Assembly (NCBI GenBank): GCA_905199285.1 | Contig: CAJKFZ010000130.1 | Coordinates: 1 to 7,562, forward strand | Direction: 5' to 3' | Source of the DNA: an uncultured Ruminococcus sp. | GTDB lineage: Bacteria > Bacillota > Clostridia > Oscillospirales > Ruminococcaceae | Length of the DNA stretch: 7,562 nt | Shown here: positions 6,212 through 7,562 of the stretch, piece by piece | Position numbering within the stretch: position 1 is the first letter of the stretch | Layout of the letters: each line of letters begins with the position of its first letter | The notes under the pieces: generated by a model | Told to the model about the DNA's origin: nothing | What the model saw: only the letters and a program-made list of their open reading frames with translations | Databases searched by the model: none | Position numbers and translations under genes: made by a program

Positions 6212-7249
6212 ATGAGAAACGTAAAACCGGTAAAGGTCGGGGATTGCATTCTCGATGGAAAACATATATATATTCAATCCATGCTTAATGCACGATCTGA
6301 CGATATTGACGGAAGCATTAAGCAGGCAAAGGAACTTGAAGCTGCAGGATGCGAGATAATCCGTGCCGCAATTCCCGATATGGATGCAGTAAAACTCATT
6401 CCTGCAATAAAAGAAGCAGTTGATATACCTCTTGTCGCCGATATACATTTTGATTATAAGCTCGCCATTGAATCGGCTGCTGCCGGAGTTGACAAAATAA
6501 GGATCAATCCCGGCAACATAGGCGGCATGGACAGAGTAAAGAAAGTCGTTGACGTATGCCGCTCACGAAATATTCCTATTCGTATAGGAGTTAATTCTGG
6601 TTCGCTTGAAAAAGAAATCCTTGCAAAATATGGCTCTCCGACTCCGGAAGCTCTTGTTGAAAGCGCCATGGGACACGCAGCAATGCTTGAACATTTTGAT
6701 TTCAGCGATATCGTTATCTCTATAAAATCATCTGACGTTGGCAGAATGATAGCTTCATACAGGCTTGCCGCTGAAAAATGTCCGTATCCGCTTCATCTTG
6801 GAGTAACTGAATCCGGAACAGAAAGAATGGGACTTATCAAATCAGCAGTAGGAATCGGCTCGCTCCTTTGCGACGGAATCGGTGAAACTATCCGAGTTTC
6901 CCTAACAGACGATCCTGTTAAAGAAATTGAAGCGGCAAAAGATATTCTAAAAAGTATCGGTAAAAGGGGAGGAGTAAAAATAGTTTCATGTCCTACCTGT
7001 GGAAGAACACGCATAGATCTCGTTAAAGCAGCAAAAATGGTTGAGGAAGCCGTTAAAGATATGGATAAGGATATTACCGTTGCCGTTATGGGATGTATTG
7101 TCAACGGTCCGGGAGAAGCAAAAGAAGCTGATGTTGGTATCGCCGGAGGCAATGGCTGTGCCGTTATCTTTAAAAAAGACGGTACTCAGAGAAAAATCAA
7201 AGAGGAGGATATTGTCAGCGAGCTTCTTGCAGAGATTGACAAACTTTAA
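6212..7249 (+). CDS. ispG: 4-hydroxy-3-methylbut-2-enyl diphosphate synthase, flavodoxin/ferredoxin type
   Basis: IspG (GcpE) is the [4Fe-4S] enzyme of the MEP pathway that reductively opens methylerythritol cyclodiphosphate to HMBPP, the penultimate step to IPP and DMAPP. The 345-residue protein is the compact bacterial form without a middle insertion. The N-terminal TIM-barrel part shows PLVADIHFDYKLA (73-85), DKIRINPGNIG (94-104), IPIRIGVNSGSLE (121-133) and LGVTESGTE (196-204). The C-terminal iron-sulphur domain has the cluster cysteines C260 and C263 (SCPTCGRT) and C295 (MGCIVNGPGEA), with the catalytic-type E302. The early motif usually written QSMTNT reads QSMLNA here. AGGAGG (6199-6204), inside rseP, lies 7 bases before ATG. 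Only 3 bases separate it from rseP and from polC. Location next to dxr in a common MEP-containing operon fits the assignment. Confidence 0.96.
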   Translation: MRNVKPVKVGDCILDGKHIYIQSMLNARSDDIDGSIKQAKELEAAGCEIIRAAIPDMDAVKLIPAIKEAVDIPLVADIHFDYKLAIESAAAGVDKIRINPGNIGGMDRVKKVVDVCRSRNIPIRIGVNSGSLEKEILAKYGSPTPEALVESAMGHAAMLEHFDFSDIVISIKSSDVGRMIASYRLAAEKCPYPLHLGVTESGTERMGLIKSAVGIGSLLCDGIGETIRVSLTDDPVKEIEAAKDILKSIGKRGGVKIVSCPTCGRTRIDLVKAAKMVEEAVKDMDKDITVAVMGCIVNGPGEAKEADVGIAGGNGCAVIFKKDGTQRKIKEEDIVSELLAEIDKL

Positions 7250-7252
7250 CCT

Positions 7253-7562
7253 ATGAATATAAATCTGGCTGAATTCCTGAAAGAGTGCGGAGCGGATATT
7301 CCTCAGAGCGTCCGCTCCGGAGAGATCTTCAAACTTACATATTCTGAAAGACTGGAGCATATAACTTTTCTCGCACATTTTGAAAAGCTTGTGCCGTCGG
7401 ATGATATCTTTGCCTTTGAAAAAGCTCTTGAAGAAGCGATAAAGGTAGAAAAAGTACGTCTTACTTGCCGGTATCCGGAAGATATTTTCGGGATAAACTG
7501 CTATGAAGAGCTTATAAAACTTCTTAAACGAGACATCTCTGTTGTTAACGGTTTTATTGATG
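7253..7562 (+). CDS. polC: DNA polymerase III alpha subunit, PolC type (N-terminal fragment)
   Basis: An open frame starts at ATG 7253 and runs 103 codons to the window edge without a stop. Residues 25-100, for example LEHITFLAHFEKLVP (34-48), VEKVRLTCRYP (65-75) and CYEELIKLLKRD (83-94), resemble the poorly conserved N-terminal domain of PolC, the Gram-positive replicative polymerase with a built-in 3'-5' exonuclease. The polymerase, exonuclease and PHP domains would all lie beyond the window. Position supports the call, since polC follows this operon in many Firmicutes. The gene begins 3 bases after ispG with no good ribosome binding site, which suggests translational coupling to ispG. A GC-rich inverted repeat lies at 7288-7319. 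The assignment rests partly on gene order because so little of the protein is visible. Confidence 0.82.
   Translation, partial: MNINLAEFLKECGADIPQSVRSGEIFKLTYSERLEHITFLAHFEKLVPSDDIFAFEKALEEAIKVEKVRLTCRYPEDIFGINCYEELIKLLKRDISVVNGFID
7288..7319 (+). repeat. Inverted repeat early in polC
   Basis: CGGAGCGGA (7288-7296) and TCCGCTCCG (7311-7319) are perfect 9-base complements around a 14-base loop, beginning 35 bases after the polC ATG. The arms are unusually GC-rich for this window. No T run follows, so it is not a terminator. It may be a chance product of the codons, or an RNA structure affecting early polC translation or mRNA processing. Confidence 0.6.

Noticed and set aside
5813..6448. Minus-strand open frame of 211 codons across the rseP-ispG junction
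   Set aside because: It is antisense to two well-supported genes, its product is rich in Tyr, Cys, Phe and Ser as expected of a shadow frame, and no ribosome binding site or family motif was seen.

Overview
This window reads as a low-GC Gram-positive chromosome, probably a clostridial relative near Ruminococcus/Oscillospiraceae. The support is the PolC-type polymerase start, the gene order pyrH-frr-uppS-cdsA-dxr-rseP-ispG-polC, strong AGGAGG-like ribosome binding sites, AT-rich intergenic DNA and tRNA genes with encoded CCA ends. The genus-level guess is inference from protein flavour, not a search.

Layout. Bases 1-308 are AT-rich and hold no gene that I can support, only a probable plus-strand terminator near 146-189 and a short tandem repeat. 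On the minus strand, 349-565 is a two-gene tRNA-Ser unit (UGA anticodon, then GCU). It has a near-perfect promoter at 604-632 and a clear hairpin-plus-T-run terminator at 308-349. The plus-strand operon starts from a promoter at 789-817. It carries pyrH, frr, uppS and cdsA, then a 106-base gap with a possible internal promoter and a stem-loop, then dxr, rseP and ispG, and finally the first 103 codons of polC, cut by the window edge. Most gene junctions are very tight (3-9 bases), and several ribosome binding sites lie inside the preceding gene.

How the genes fit together. PyrH makes UDP for all pyrimidine nucleotides, including the CTP that CdsA uses for CDP-diacylglycerol. Frr recycles ribosomes. 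Dxr and IspG are two steps of the MEP isoprenoid pathway, which supplies the IPP and FPP that UppS turns into undecaprenyl diphosphate, the cell-wall lipid carrier precursor. RseP is a membrane protease and PolC is the replicative polymerase. The operon therefore joins nucleotide, translation, membrane and envelope-precursor, and replication functions, as in many Firmicutes.

All seven complete protein genes look intact, with the expected motifs. I see no mobile element, CRISPR array, defence system or clearly new system. The points most worth a second look are regulatory: the structured cdsA-dxr gap with an orphan ribosome binding site, a GC-rich inverted repeat just inside polC, possible internal promoters, and a pair of tRNA-Ser genes where rpsB-tsf is commonly found.
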